A stretch of 64,000 nucleotides of DNA, from the NCBI RefSeq assembly GCF_048544455.1, contig NC_133538.1, positions 456,457,311 through 456,521,310 on the forward strand, read 5' to 3'. The translations under genes were made by a program, and so were the position numbers. Under the pieces are notes generated by a model. It searched no databases. It worked only from the letters and a program-made list of their open reading frames with translations, and was not told where the DNA came from. Every line of letters starts with the position of its first letter. Positions within the stretch are counted from its first letter, which is position 1. Origin of the DNA: Silene latifolia. Lineage: Eukaryota > Streptophyta > Magnoliopsida > Caryophyllales > Caryophyllaceae. Positions 10,613 to 21,939 of this stretch are shown here, piece by piece.

Positions 10613-13600
10613 CAGTACCCTGTCAGGACGCCTTATGTGGCGGAAACCAAAATGGAAACAGATCAAGTCATTTTAGACCCCAAGTATCCTGACAGGCACG
10701 TACTGGTAGGATTTGATGTTCCTAGCAATATCAGACCAGAATTAGTAAGCTTTCTTAAGAATAAATCCTCATGTTTTGCCTAGTCTCATTTTGATAAGAC
10801 TGGTATAGATGCTAATATCGTTACACATAAACTCAACATTGACAAATTTTATAACCCTGTGCAATAGAAAAGAAGAAAGTTTTCCTCTGAACGCAATGTC
10901 ATTATTAATGAAGAAGTAGACAAATTGCTAGACATGGGAATGATAAGAGAAGTCATGTACCCTGACTGGCTGGCTAATGTGGTGGTAGTACAGAAAAAGA
11001 ATGGCAAGTGGAAAGTTTGTGTAGACTACACAGACCTCAATAAAGCCTGCCCAAAAGACCCATTCCCACTCCCTCATATAGATTCAATGGTAGACGCCAC
11101 AACAAGACACGAACTCCTAACATTTATGGATGCCTTAAGTGGATTCAACTAGATCAAGATGCACCCATCTGACCAGGAACACACTGTATTCATCACAGAA
11201 AGAGGCATATACTGCTGCACAGCAATGCCCTTTGGCCTGAAGAATGCAGGGGCAACATACCAACGCCTGGTCAACATGATGTTCAACGATCAAATAGGGG
11301 ATACAATGGAGGTCTATATTGATGACATGGTGGTCAAATCAAAAAAGGCTGAAGATCACGTCAGGGATCTAGAAGTAGCTTACAAGATCCTGGAAGAATT
11401 TAATATGAAGCTCAACCCTTCCAAATGCCATTTTAGAGTTTCTTCAGGCAAATTTCTCGGATACATGGTAACCAAAAGAGGAATAGAAGCCAGCCCAGAA
11501 CAGATAAAAGCAATCCTGGAACTAGAATCTCCCAAATCAGTCAAAGACATCCAAAAGTTAACAAGAAGAGTTGCAGCCCTGAACAGATTCATATCCAGAT
11601 CATTAGAAAGATGCAGATCCTTCTATGACCTCCTCAGGAAGAACAAGTCATTCAAATGGTTGCCTGAACACGAAGCAGCCTTTCAGGACTTAAAAGCATA
11701 CCTGACCACCCCTCCACTATTGGCTAAACAAAACAAAGGAGAACCCCTGACGGTTTACCTATCTGTCACTAACACAACTGTGAGTGGATTTCTGACTAAA
11801 TAAATTGAGGGCCAATAGCACCCTGTCTACTATATAAGTAAAAGTCTCCTGGATGCAGAAACAAGGTATGGTTTACTTGACAAATATGTACTTGCTTTAA
11901 TTATATCTTGCCCCAAACTTAGACCTTACTTTGAAAGTCACCCAATAATTGTCAGGACTAACCTGCCTATCAAATCTGTCCTGAGAATATCTGAGATTTC
12001 AGGCAGAATGGCAAAATGGTCAGTGCAACTAGGCACTTATGACATAACCTTTGAACCTAGGACATCAATTAAATCTCAGGCATTAGCAGACTTTGTGGTT
12101 GAATTAAGTCCCAACATAGATCTAGACCTCATAAAAGAGGTCAACCATCTAGACACCTGCAAATCAGGCCAGGAATGGACCTTACACGTAGATGGAGCAA
12201 CAAACATGAGAGGAACTGGCCTAGGACTAGTATTGAAATCACCACAGGGAGACCTAATTGCTCAGGATATTAGTTGTGAGTTCAAAGCAACAAAAATCGA
12301 AGCTGAATATGAAGTTATGTTAGCTGGACTCAGGGTATGTATAGAACTTGGTGTGACAAATCTCAAGGTAAAAACTGACTCCCTTTTAATTTCTAATCAA
12401 GTCAAAGGAATATATGCTGCAAAGGATTCAAAAATGATTCTCTATTTAGACTACGTCAAAAACCTTTGCAAAAAATTTTGTTCATTTGACATTGATCAAA
12501 TACCAAGAGACGTGAACATCCAGGCTGATGCTCTGGCCAGCCTGGGATCAAATTCTAGCCCTGCTGTGTTTGATAAAATACCCATTGTCCACTTGTTAGA
12601 ACTAACCATTGACAAACGTAACCAAACTTGTCCTGTCCATGAGGACATAACTTCTTGGACCAAACCATACTATGATTGGTTCTTACAGGGGATACTTCCT
12701 AATGATAAGAATGAAGCAAGGGCCCTAAAGATCAAAGCCTCTACCTATACCATTATCAATAACATGTTATTCAAAAAGTCACAGGCTAGACCTTACCTAC
12801 GTTGCCTGGAACCTCATGAAGCTAAACAAGTTATAGAGGATATACACGATGGACACTGTTGAAATCACAAAGGTGGCAGAAGCCTGGCTAGCAAAGTTCT
12901 AAGAATAGGCTACTTTTGGCCAACCCTCAGAGCTGACTGCATAGCCTATAACTCAAAGTGTGAAGCCTGTCAAATCCACTCCCTTTACATCCACCAACCA
13001 TCGGAGCTACTACACTCCATCTCAGCTCCCTGGCCATATATGAAATGGGGCATGGACATAGTAGGCAAATTACCTCAAGCACCTGGACAGAAAGTCTTCA
13101 TGCTAGCAATGACTAACTACTTTTCCAAGTGGATAGAAGCAGATTCATACAGGCAAATCAAAGAGAAAGATGTCATATCATTCATCAAACGCAATATCAT
13201 ATGTAGATATGGGATACCTTCAGAAATAGTCTGTGACAATGGTACACAGTTTATGGGAAAGAGAACAACAACTTTCTGTGCACAAAGGAATATCAACCTG
13301 GTAACATCCACACCAGGCTACCCAAAAGCCAATGGACAGGCAGAATCCAGTAACAAAGTAGTAATCAGTTGCCTGAAGAAAAATCTAAAAAGAAGAAAAG
13401 GCAGATGGGCTAAAGAACTCCCCTTAGTCCCCTAGGCCGACATAACTACACCTAAAACAGCCACAGGCCAAACTCCCTACTCCCTGGTCTATGGCTGTGA
13501 AGCAGTAATCCCAGCAGAATCCACGTACCAACCACCAGAAGTAGCCTGAATACCATAGAGGAAAATATGCCACTATTACAAGACAACCTGATCCTGACTA

Positions 13601-13890
13601 AATAACTGAGAGATGCAGCCAAGATCAGAATAGCCTCCTACCAGCAAACAGTAGCCAAAAGTTACAATAAGAATGTTAACACCAGGGTGTTCAAGGAAGG
13701 AGACCTGGTCCTAAGAAAAGTCTTCCCTAACATCATGGACAAAAATGCAGGCAAGCTAGCCTCCACATGGGAAGGGCCATACCTGATTGATTCAATAGTA
13801 GGACAGGGAGCTTACAGGCTGCAAACTTTGGACGGAGAAATGATCCCCAGATCTTGGAACATTTCCCACCTAAAGTTATTTCATGCCTAA
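10607..13890 (+). pseudogene. pol of Tat element B: RT, gypsy RNase H, archaeal-type RNase H, integrase
   Basis: RT occupies ~10900-11560 with KVCVDYTDLNKACPKDPFPLP, TAMPFGLKNAGATYQRLVN and YIDDMVVKS near 11312. Gypsy RNase H is ~11690-12110. The second RNase H is ~12175-12545 (WTLHVDGATNMRGTGLG, KTDSLLISNQV, QADALASLGS). The integrase HHCC finger is ~12835-12990, followed by the DDE core with MDIVGKLP, CDNGTQF and GQAESSNK (13060-13350) and a C-terminal domain ending ~13890 (ISHLKLFHA). No chromodomain is present, as expected for Tat. Stops at ~11150, 11801, 12860 and 13433 and a frameshift between 13435 and 13687 inactivate it. It is the most complete Tat polyprotein in the window. Confidence 0.92.
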
Positions 13891-14649
13891 ACCAAAACCA
13901 GGTAAAACTATTAACTCTTTATATGCTTGACTAAGTTTTATATAGCAAACCCTCTACAAATTATGTCTTCCTGCTATCTTACCTGAATATATGTCTATTA
14001 TCTTTTATGCAAACTCTAACATGCCTATCTATTTAAAGTTTACTATATCGAATCCTGAAAACTTGTTTTATGCTTTCTTTCCATTAGTTATATACTACAC
14101 ACAGGCTTAAACAAATGTTCAGGATTGAGGGCCACTCCACCCAACCTGAATAGCATCCCAGAAATGCTCTACAATAACTTGGCACCTGCTTGCATGACCT
14201 AAAAAGTAAACTGAGCTCAGTACAAAAAAATAAAAGACAAGTACGATGGTGGAATAGACCAGAACACTTATCTAAATAAGCCCTCCTGACAGGCTGAGGG
14301 CCATAAGCCCTCCTGACTTGAACCCCCCCCTCCCTTTCTTTTACTAAAAAGCCCTCCTGACGGGTAACAAAGCCATCATTTCCTAAATGTGGAATGAGGG
14401 CCATAAGGCCTCCTGATGGGCATCATTCTAATAAAACGCTTCAAAATGCGTTATTCACAGGTACGAATCAAGTCATTCAAAGAAAAGAAGATTCAAATTA
14501 TACCAAGGCAATGTAGCTGCCCAGGGAACACCCCTTCTGGATAAGGTAAAAAAATCCTCAAAAACTAAAACATTGTTTGTCCAGGGAACATCCCCCTTGG
14601 ATGGGCCAAAAAAAATAAACTACTACTTCAAAAATAAACCAAAAACAAA
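13891..14649. other. Non-coding spacer between pol and antisense gene of Tat element B
   Basis: No protein is supported. The phrase GCCCTCCTGAC recurs several times at 14280-14370 and a GAGGGCCATAAG block appears twice ~98 bp apart (near 14296 and 14394). A second pair, CCAGGGAACA followed by a CCTT/TTGGAT tract, is repeated near 14520 and 14580. These are degenerate short repeats inside a retroelement 3' region, downstream of the antisense ORF's stop. Confidence 0.6.
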
Positions 14650-15546
14650 CTACCCTGCCTTGGAAGCAGTAGCAGAGCTGATCCCCTCATCAAAAGGCTC
14701 CTCATCCTCCTCCTCCTCATCATCCCCTCCTTCCTCAGCATCACCACTCTTCTCCTTGGACGGAGGAGAATCCACCTCCTCATCAGCATACATCTTGAAA
14801 AGCTCAGGGTAATTAACATTAAGATTGGTTAATTCCTGGTCAGGATTCCAGAAAGGCCTAACTTCAGCAGGCTCCTTCATAGCATCTACACGACCTCTAC
14901 CAAAGAAGTAAAGAGCGACATCCTTATACCTGCCCTGCACCAAATCCCTCTCAATAGCCAATTCCTCATTTACCTTTAGCTGCTCCTGCATAGCCTGCTT
15001 CTCAGCCTTTAATTTTTCCTGGACAATGTCAAATTTAGCCTGTAGAGCTTTCAGGGCATCTTGAGCAGAACTCAGCTTGGACGACTCCACCACCAACCGT
15101 GCCTTTCCTTCCTCATTGTCCTCTTTCAAAGAGTGATTCTCGGCTTTTGTCGTTTCCAATTGAGCTTTGAACTTCACATCATCTTTCTTCAGAATCTGCA
15201 CCTCCCAATCCAAGGTATCTTTGAGGTTGGTTATAGAATCCAACTGACAGGCACCCCTCAACATATCATTTACATTCTACCAAAAATATCCTCATTCAAG
15301 CCACACAAAACAAAAAATAATAACCAATACAAAATCAGACAAAAAGAAATTACCTCCTACAGCATTGTGATCAGATTGGCAGCATAATCCCTGGTACGGT
15401 ACATGGTAGCCAAAGCACGAGCAGAAGAATCCTCTGCCTGATACTTATAATAAGGATCATCAACCATAAAATATTGAGCCTGGATTTGTTCCTTAGCAAA
15501 CTGAACCTCATCCAGCCGAGCTCTAACCCCTCTAACCTCATGAACC
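14650..15546 (-). pseudogene. Antisense accessory gene of Tat element B (coiled-coil protein), 5' part missing
   Basis: Two exons on the minus strand. The downstream exon (~15276-14650) encodes ~205 residues rich in Glu, Lys and Gln with heptad-like spacing (KAEKQAMQEQLKVNEELAIERD) and an acidic tail of Glu/Asp runs. The upstream exon (~15546-15357) reads RARLDEVQFAKEQIQAQYF and ends near a GTAATT donor; the intervening ~80 bp has a …TTTGGTAG acceptor. A TAG near 15359 interrupts it. It lies opposite to gag-pol, between pol and the expected 3' LTR, the position described for the antisense extra ORF of Tat elements. Its N-terminal domain is lost to the copia insertion at 15547. Function unknown. 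Confidence 0.7.
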
Positions 15547-16821
15547 TGTAAGATATATATATCTCTTATTAGACTCTTCTAATAACTAAGTGTTTATTAG
15601 TTTGGTCATAAAATAAAAGGAACTTATGCATGCTTAATAAAAATAGGAGGTAAAAAGAAAAATCGATTATTCTTACATGAGGGCCGAAAATGGTTTATAC
15701 TAATTTGGTCTCGTACCAAATTACTCTTCTTAAGTATATTCTAAATGCCCCAAAAACCTAGATCTAATTGCAAGATCTACTCCTCAAGGATTGTACCAAG
15801 GAAATCCTTCTTAATACAAATATTAATTTTTGTTACTAGAAATTTATATTTGTGTCCTTAAAATACTAATATTATGAGATTATTACTTCTAGTAATATAT
15901 AAATAATATTAGAGATTTATGTGAGAGTTTAGGATTTTGTTCAACAACAAAACTAGAGAGATAAGTATTTCTCAAGTTGTAAAACTAATTAGAATGAATT
16001 AGAGAGAAGAGAAAATACATTACTTAAGTGTATTATGGAGGAGGCCACCGGTTTTTGGGTGGGTAGAGTGCCCAATGTATTTTCATTTTTCTCTTCTCAA
16101 GAGTATAGGTATGTAAACCTATTATTAGTAGGTAATCAATATGTTACCCACTAATTAAAATGATTAAAGCTCAACTAACCCTCTCCCCTTTCATTTACAC
16201 GGTTCATATGTGTAAAATGGACTCATTTTAACTTTGTCAATTTGTTAATTTGTATTGTGTGACAAAGGGGACATGTTACTAAACATGTCATTTAAATAAT
16301 GCATTTTTAACAAATTAAAAATCATTATATAAATGAAATAAATCACATACAAAAATTAACTAGTAATTCACAATTACAATTACTTAAAATGGGTCATAGA
16401 ATTATAAACCACAACTACTTGTATTTATAATAAGCAATTCATTCTTTCATCAATTGTTTCATAAACAATAATAACCTAAGTAATAAAATAATTTAATTAC
16501 TTAGTACGAATCTTATTTAATCGAATTACAATAAGATACGTATTATAACTCACAAAACCATTCGTTCATATTTAAGGAATTAATTAGCTTGTATCGTCAT
16601 ACAATTAATTAATTAGTCAATTAAGAATGTTTCCCTAGAGGTATGAAATTAAGGGATCAACTGATCACCACCATCATACGACAGCAATGTCAAAATCTAG
16701 TCAGCCAATCATTACCGATTAATGTGGATTAGTTGACAATAAAATGTTACTTTCCCTTAAGTATTCTTAATATGAGATTTAAACATGTGAACGCATTATT
16801 GTCGAGGAGACATCTCCAACA
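15547..16821 (-). mobile_element. 3' LTR of a minus-strand Ty1/copia element
   Basis: Read on the minus strand it begins TGTTGGAGATGTCTCC (16821 leftward) and ends …ATATATCTTACA at 15547. The minus strand just outside 16821 is ACAAGTGGGAGAT, a polypurine tract matching that of copia element E at ~41619-41630. Overall it aligns with the LTRs of E (29072-30323 and 41632-42917). It interrupts the accessory gene of Tat element B; the left flank is GAACC. No matching right-hand duplication was found. Confidence 0.82.
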
Positions 16822-17640
16822 ATCTCCCACTTGTCCGCGACAAGTGTGCGTCACCAATTCTCTTGTCCTATTGCTATCTCCCACTCAATGCAAGGTGTCT
16901 TGCAGGTTGTACTTGCATTTGATCATATCTTGAGTGGTTTCCTCGATCTAGAGAATAACTGTCTGACCGGAATTATCTACCATAGATACCTTTCCGAGCG
17001 TGGCCACGCATTTCCAGTTCATTGCTCCTCGAGTGGCCTTGACATATAAGATAACCCTGACGGGGATGGACAATTCCTATTGCATTCTCCCCTTCGATTA
17101 GCCACAGCTCATCATGACCCAAAACATGCCCATTAGACCCCAATTACGAAGGTCGCCGGATATAAATCAAAGTCACTCTGTAACTATGCCATCTTAGGCG
17201 AACAATCATTAGTCAAAGAATCGACTCATAAGAATACCATAGTAGCTCTCGCCACGACCAGGCTATAAAAATTGTCAGAACTCTATAAGCGGTCATAAGC
17301 CCGACAGAGTGTCCCTCACAGTCTGCCTATATGATCGACTAGTCACTCTTATGACTTTATGGCACTTGAACTTGCCATCAATCACATCACACTTTAGTTG
17401 CTTCGAGATGTCACCTCATATAACTAACTAGGGGCGAATACTATGTTAATCCAGTTCACTTTAATGGGGTTCAATATTGTCTCAACAACCCATTTGGATT
17501 TAACAAAGTACAAGATGAGTTAATGATAACTTAAACAATAAATGTGATTATCACACATGAGTAGTCAATACCATATTACCACTCAATGTTGTATAATCAT
17601 AAGTGTACTAATGCACTTGCTCAACGCAATAAAAGTTTAG
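16822..17640 (-). other. Conserved 3' non-coding block of the minus-strand copia element
   Basis: The reverse complement of this segment is collinear with 40868-41631 of copia element E, including the phrases GACAAGAGAATTGGTGACGC, TAGATAATTCCGGTCA and the final ACAAGTGGGAGAT tract. By eye it is clearly better conserved than the adjacent coding remnants. No ORF is shared between the copies (the small frames at 16733-17049 and 41344-41802 do not correspond), so it is treated as non-coding. Confidence 0.75.
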
Positions 17641-19347
17641 CTTGTGAACATACCACGTGTCCAAGTGTTCAAACTTTGTGAATTGCGATTTCCTTCAATT
17701 TCATGGTATCCCTTATAGCATGAATTTTACTAAGTACATGTCTAGACTTCATACTAGACATAGGTTCTTTAGCTTAAAAGAAGCTCTTACTGTTATCACA
17801 TAACATGTGATGTGGGTTTCGGTGGACAACACTACTTGTAGTTTTAAAGTTCACCACCCAATCACAACGTACTTAGGTTCATTTCGTAGAATCTTGCAAT
17901 GGATGACAATAAAACACTCTTTTCAGTCATTTACTTCTTAGGTCAATAAAATCAGCCTAGGATTTTCATAAATCCTAATGAGTTCGGAAACTTGAGTTTT
18001 TATAACCTCTTAACACACAACCAAGTATCCTTCCAAACTCAAGAACAGACCATTAGTTCTCCTTGAGAATTCATGACGGTTTCTTGAGGCTTACCAATGA
18101 CTCTCATATGGGTTAAATTGTTATCGACTTATCATGCTCCAAGCATTTAATTCATCTAGGACATGTGCATAATGGCATTACATGACTATACCAATGGCGG
18201 AAATATTGGTTATCGAATTCATGTAGACAACAGTTTTTAGGTTCAGTAAATAACCATGACTCTATCATGGTAATTCTATATTCATCGACATGAATAACCT
18301 ACTTAACTGGTTGATATCTTTAAGATGAACGATCATTATCAACATAAGATACCTATCTAAGTGCCAATCCAACATCCCATGTTTTAATAGATTCACATGA
18401 TGTCCAATATTATCCAGAATTGAAAACCTAAATACTTCTTTATAAAAGACAGTATATGCTCGTCATTTCCAATGAGTAATGTGTTATTCAATTCATGAAG
18501 GATGATTTCTCCCACTAAACTTCATGTCTAAACATGACTGTCACCGACTCCCACTCAATTCCACATGTTTCATTTTTGACAACTCATTCGAAACATTTTG
18601 AAATATTTTATGAATTGAAATAATCATTGCTTTTCTAAGTGTTAGTTAAAACCATATATGTCATTCACATATCCCTTTCAAAATACCCATTTTGGAAAGT
18701 GGTCTTAATAACTTACTTATTTCCATAATGAAGTACAACAATGATTTTGAGTCTTTAGCATAGTTAACAATTAATCTTAGCTTTCTCTCTATGCAACTCT
18801 TAATCATAAATTTCCATTTACTTTGGATTGGTCTCAACAATCCCAAATAAATCCATTTACTTGTAAAGATATCATTTTAGTTTCATAAGGCTCTTAAGTA
18901 AAATGTCGAATTTTAAAATCTCTAGTTATATCCCTCCATCGATCAAAATCTTACAATCCAAGAACATCTTCTTTTGGTCTCCTCACGTAGTTCCCTTAAG
19001 AACATCTTCTTTTGATCTCCTCACGTAGTTTTTTCAAGAACATCTTCTTTTAGGCTCCTCTACATGAAGAGTTTGTGCCTAAATTCACTCCCATTCTATC
19101 TTTAGGAAAAATGCTCTTTTTCTCCAAAAATAGCTTTTGAACCACAAAATAACTTTATAGTGATGGAGACGGAGGGAAAAGCGTGGTACATATCAACATA
19201 ATGATGATTTAATCGAGACATATTGAAATCATATCATAGACTAGACGATTTAAATTTTGATAGGTGTATCAAATAAGGTTGGCAACGTTCCCTTGTGTGA
19301 GTTCAACAACTCAATCATAACTTCATAATTGATCTTTCATTAGTAAG
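17641..19347 (-). pseudogene. Heavily decayed copia pol (RT region) on the minus strand
   Basis: No open frame of useful length remains. On the minus strand around 18520-18290, nucleotide phrases of copia RT can still be read: ATGAAGTTTAGTGGGAG (as in the MKFSGS stretch of element E), CATTGGAAATGACG (LIGND) and TATCTTATGTTGATAA (SYVDK), separated by indels. The part near 19000 holds three tandem ~55-bp copies around AAGAACATCTTCTTTT (18961-19050). The 5' half of the element is not recognisable before the next LTR at 19348. Confidence 0.55.
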
Positions 19348-20041
19348 TGTTTAGGTATTTTTTACCGAATTGGTTGATTAGGGTCAATGCGGTCTTACTC
19401 GTTGGTTGATCGTATGATTGTTGTATGTTGATAAGTAAATAGAGAAATAAAATGCGTAATGTAAATTGGCACGTAAGATTTGGTGACGCGGAAAACCCAA
19501 TGTGGGAACAACCGCGGGAGGGACGGTACCCTGCCAAATATCGCACTATACTTGAATAGGAGGACGATTACAATTGAAACGTAGAACTAATCCTGCTGGC
19601 GTGAGGTGTCAGGCCTGCAAGATCTTGGACGGATGTATATTTGGGTATAAGAATGTGCTAATGCCTTAGCGTAAGTATGTGTGTGGATGCGTTGTTGAAT
19701 GTCCTTCTTGATTTGCTTCCTTGGCTATTTATAGGGTGAGAATCCTAGATATGTCCTACTTTGATTATGGAAAGGGAATATAATTTCCATAAGAACTCTT
19801 TCCAAACTCGGCCGCCTTTCCCAATTCTCCCTGATCTCCCTAACTTCTCCCTAACTTCGCCCTAACTTCTCCCTAACTTGCCTTTCCTTAATCCGGACGT
19901 CTCTTCTGATGGGCCCGTGGTCCTCTTTCAGCCCGTTCCCCTTTTCCCTAATTACGGGCTTCCTTCCTCCTTATCACTCCTCCCATAGCCTTTTATTTCA
20001 TTAAGTGGGCCTTCCTTATTATGCTATTTTTAGCCCAAACA
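19348..20041 (-). mobile_element. 3' LTR of minus-strand Tat element C
   Basis: Minus-strand ends are TGTTTGGGCTAA (at 20041) and …AATACCTAAACA (at 19348), giving TGTTT/AAACA terminal repeats. A TATA box (TATAAATAG) sits at ~19734-19726 on the minus strand. The sequence just outside, 20042-20056, reads AAATTTGGGGCAAAC on the minus strand, a good polypurine tract. The element's body extends right. Only the accessory gene follows before another LTR interrupts; its pol is not in the window. Confidence 0.8.
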
Positions 20042-20056
20042 GTTTGCCCCAAATTT
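20042..20056 (-). promoter_or_regulatory. Polypurine tract of Tat element C
   Basis: On the minus strand AAATTTGGGGCAAAC abuts the LTR start TGTTTGGGC. It would prime plus-strand DNA synthesis. Confidence 0.7.
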
Positions 20057-20205
20057 CTTGTGAGGTACGCTTCGAGGTGTCGAGCAAGGAATTTACGTGA
20101 TCAAATGCTAAAACTCTAAGCCGTCATTTGTACTTCTTTTCATGCAGCTCCATCACGTCAGCCGCCCCACTCCCCTTTTCTCGCACCCTACTCCCTCTCT
20201 CCTCT

Positions 20206-20212
20206 TTATAAT
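20206..20212 (+). promoter_or_regulatory. Candidate promoter (TATA) of the Tat C accessory gene
   Basis: TTATAAT lies in a long C/T-rich leader (20150-20390) upstream of an ATG in the strong context CCACCATGGG (20387-20396). A possible 5'-UTR donor CACCAG|GTATTC is at ~20343. This suggests that the antisense gene has its own promoter independent of the LTR. Inferred from sequence only. Confidence 0.4.
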
Positions 20213-20391
20213 CCCAACCCCCACTTTGTACTTTTATTTACTCCAAACCATTTCAAAAACTTTCCCTCTCTCTAAACCCTCAACTTCCCTCCTCTTTCAT
20301 CTTGCCGGCTTCACTGTTCCACTCCCCTCCGTCTCTTTCACCAGGTATTCTTCCCTTTTTCTCCTTTAATTTCCTTTTTCTCTTTTCCACC

Positions 20392-21937
20392 ATGGGTAAA
20401 ACTCGATAAACCTCCGCACCCGCTGACCGCAACCTTGACCCAACCGTTCCTTCTCGGGGACTCTTTAAGTATCCCCACGACTGCGACTCTGCCTTGACTG
20501 CTGCCGACATTCCCACGATCAAGGGTTTGCTTGGTCTTGGTGACGGGGTGGATATTGTCATCCCTGAACCGGGTCAGAAAGCCGACACCCTTCGTCCCGG
20601 ATGGAACTGCTTTTATTTGTACCCGTTTAAATATGGCCTTCGTTTTCCTTTTACCAAACTCATCCAAGACTTCATCTTTACGAATAATTTCGCCATGGCA
20701 CAAATTTCTGCCGCCATCTGGAGGGTTCTTCTTTACTCCCTGGCCGCCAGTCAGAACACTGGTAACTCTATCACTCTGGGCGATCTAGCCCATATGTACA
20801 ACATCAGGTCTCTGGGTAGGGGTCAATTCTCATTTCGGGGCCGTGGAGAGGCTCCCTTCAGACACGTGTCCAAATCCTGTGATGAGAAATGGTTTGAGGA
20901 CTTCTTCTTTGTGAGGAAGGACTCCATCTAGCCTTCTGCTGACTACATCTTCGAGAAATGGGTTATAACTTCGAGTAAGTAGCCTTCCTGTCGCCTGATT
21001 TACTTTATCTCGCTGCTTACTAGCATACTACATCGTCTTCGTGCAGGCCCCTGTGACCTGACCCGCATTGGTGCCAAGATCCCTGCCTGTAGCAAATTGT
21101 TCAGTATCTCTGAATCTGAGAGAAAGTTCACAAACCTGCTTTCTGGTTTTTCACCTGCTTCCTCTTCCAGCCCTCTTCAATCAGCTCACAACATGTCTTC
21201 TGGTGAGCGTACCACAATCGTTTCACTTGGCAACTTTTATTAATGCCTTAGTTGTCCTAACGCCAGAGACTACATCTGCTTGCAGGTTCAAAAGTTGATC
21301 CTTTAGAAATCATCCTCCAAAGCGCCAAAAGGAAGAGACCTTCTGCCAGCCCTGACGTGGCCTCTGCCTCCAAGAGGAGTGCTCCTGCAGCTTCCTTCCA
21401 GACTTCTCCTACATTTTCCAGTTCGGCTGCACCCGAGCCCTTGGAGGTTGACTCGTTGTCTCGTCATCTGCCTACTCCTCCTGTCAGTCCTCGTGCTTCA
21501 TCTAGCGGAGGTATTACTACTCATTTTCCAGAGGGTTTTGGGAATGTTGACAAGGTACCATACTGACCGGATATCGACCAGCTGCTCTTCCCTCCTATGA
21601 AGGAGACATTCTCAGAGTTCTCCCGAGAGGAGATGGCTGAGAATGACGTGCATAACGCCTTCATGGTGGATGCCCTTCATCTTCTACCTGTTTGTTTACT
21701 TTGTTTGGATTTTTCTTGCTGACTTCTGACTTTCTTACCCCAGACCCTCCAGTCTGCACTCTATAATAGGAAGATGATCAACATAGTGCAGACCACCAGC
21801 CGTGCTACCAACGTCAAAAACCAGGAGCTGAAGGGGACTATTGCCGACTTGGCGCAGTAGCGGTCTGATCTGAAGGAGCGTGTGTTGGAGTTGAAGGCTG
21901 AGCTTGCTGTCACCACTCAGTTAAGTAATCTAGGTCT
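20392..21937 (+). pseudogene. Antisense accessory gene of Tat element C, Transposase_28-like N-terminus plus coiled coil
   Basis: The ATG at 20392 is in the frame of the open stretch from 20494. Exon 1 (to ~20974) contains RPGWNCFYLYPFKYGLRFPF and IWRVLLYSLAASQNTG, resembling the plant 'putative gypsy-type transposon' domain (Transposase_28). Good splice sites give introns at ~20975-21046 (GTAAGT…GTGCAG), ~21203-21285 (GTGAGC…TTGCAG) and one ending ~21743 (CCCCAG). Exon 3 is Ser/Pro/Ala-rich with basic KRKRPSASP. Exon 4 is coiled-coil-like (KNQELKGTIADLAQ). Stops at ~20407, 20930, 21564 and 21859 inactivate it. It runs opposite to element C's gag-pol direction. At ~21938 it is cut by an Athila-like LTR. 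Confidence 0.68.
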
Positions 21938-21939
21938 CA

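Noticed and set aside
14573..14812. Ser-rich plus-strand frame
   Set aside because: It is the complement of the acidic tail of the antisense coiled-coil gene.
20280..20703. Overlapping minus-strand frames opposite the Tat C accessory gene
   Set aside because: The plus strand has domain similarity, splice sites and a strong ATG context; the minus frames are shadows of it.
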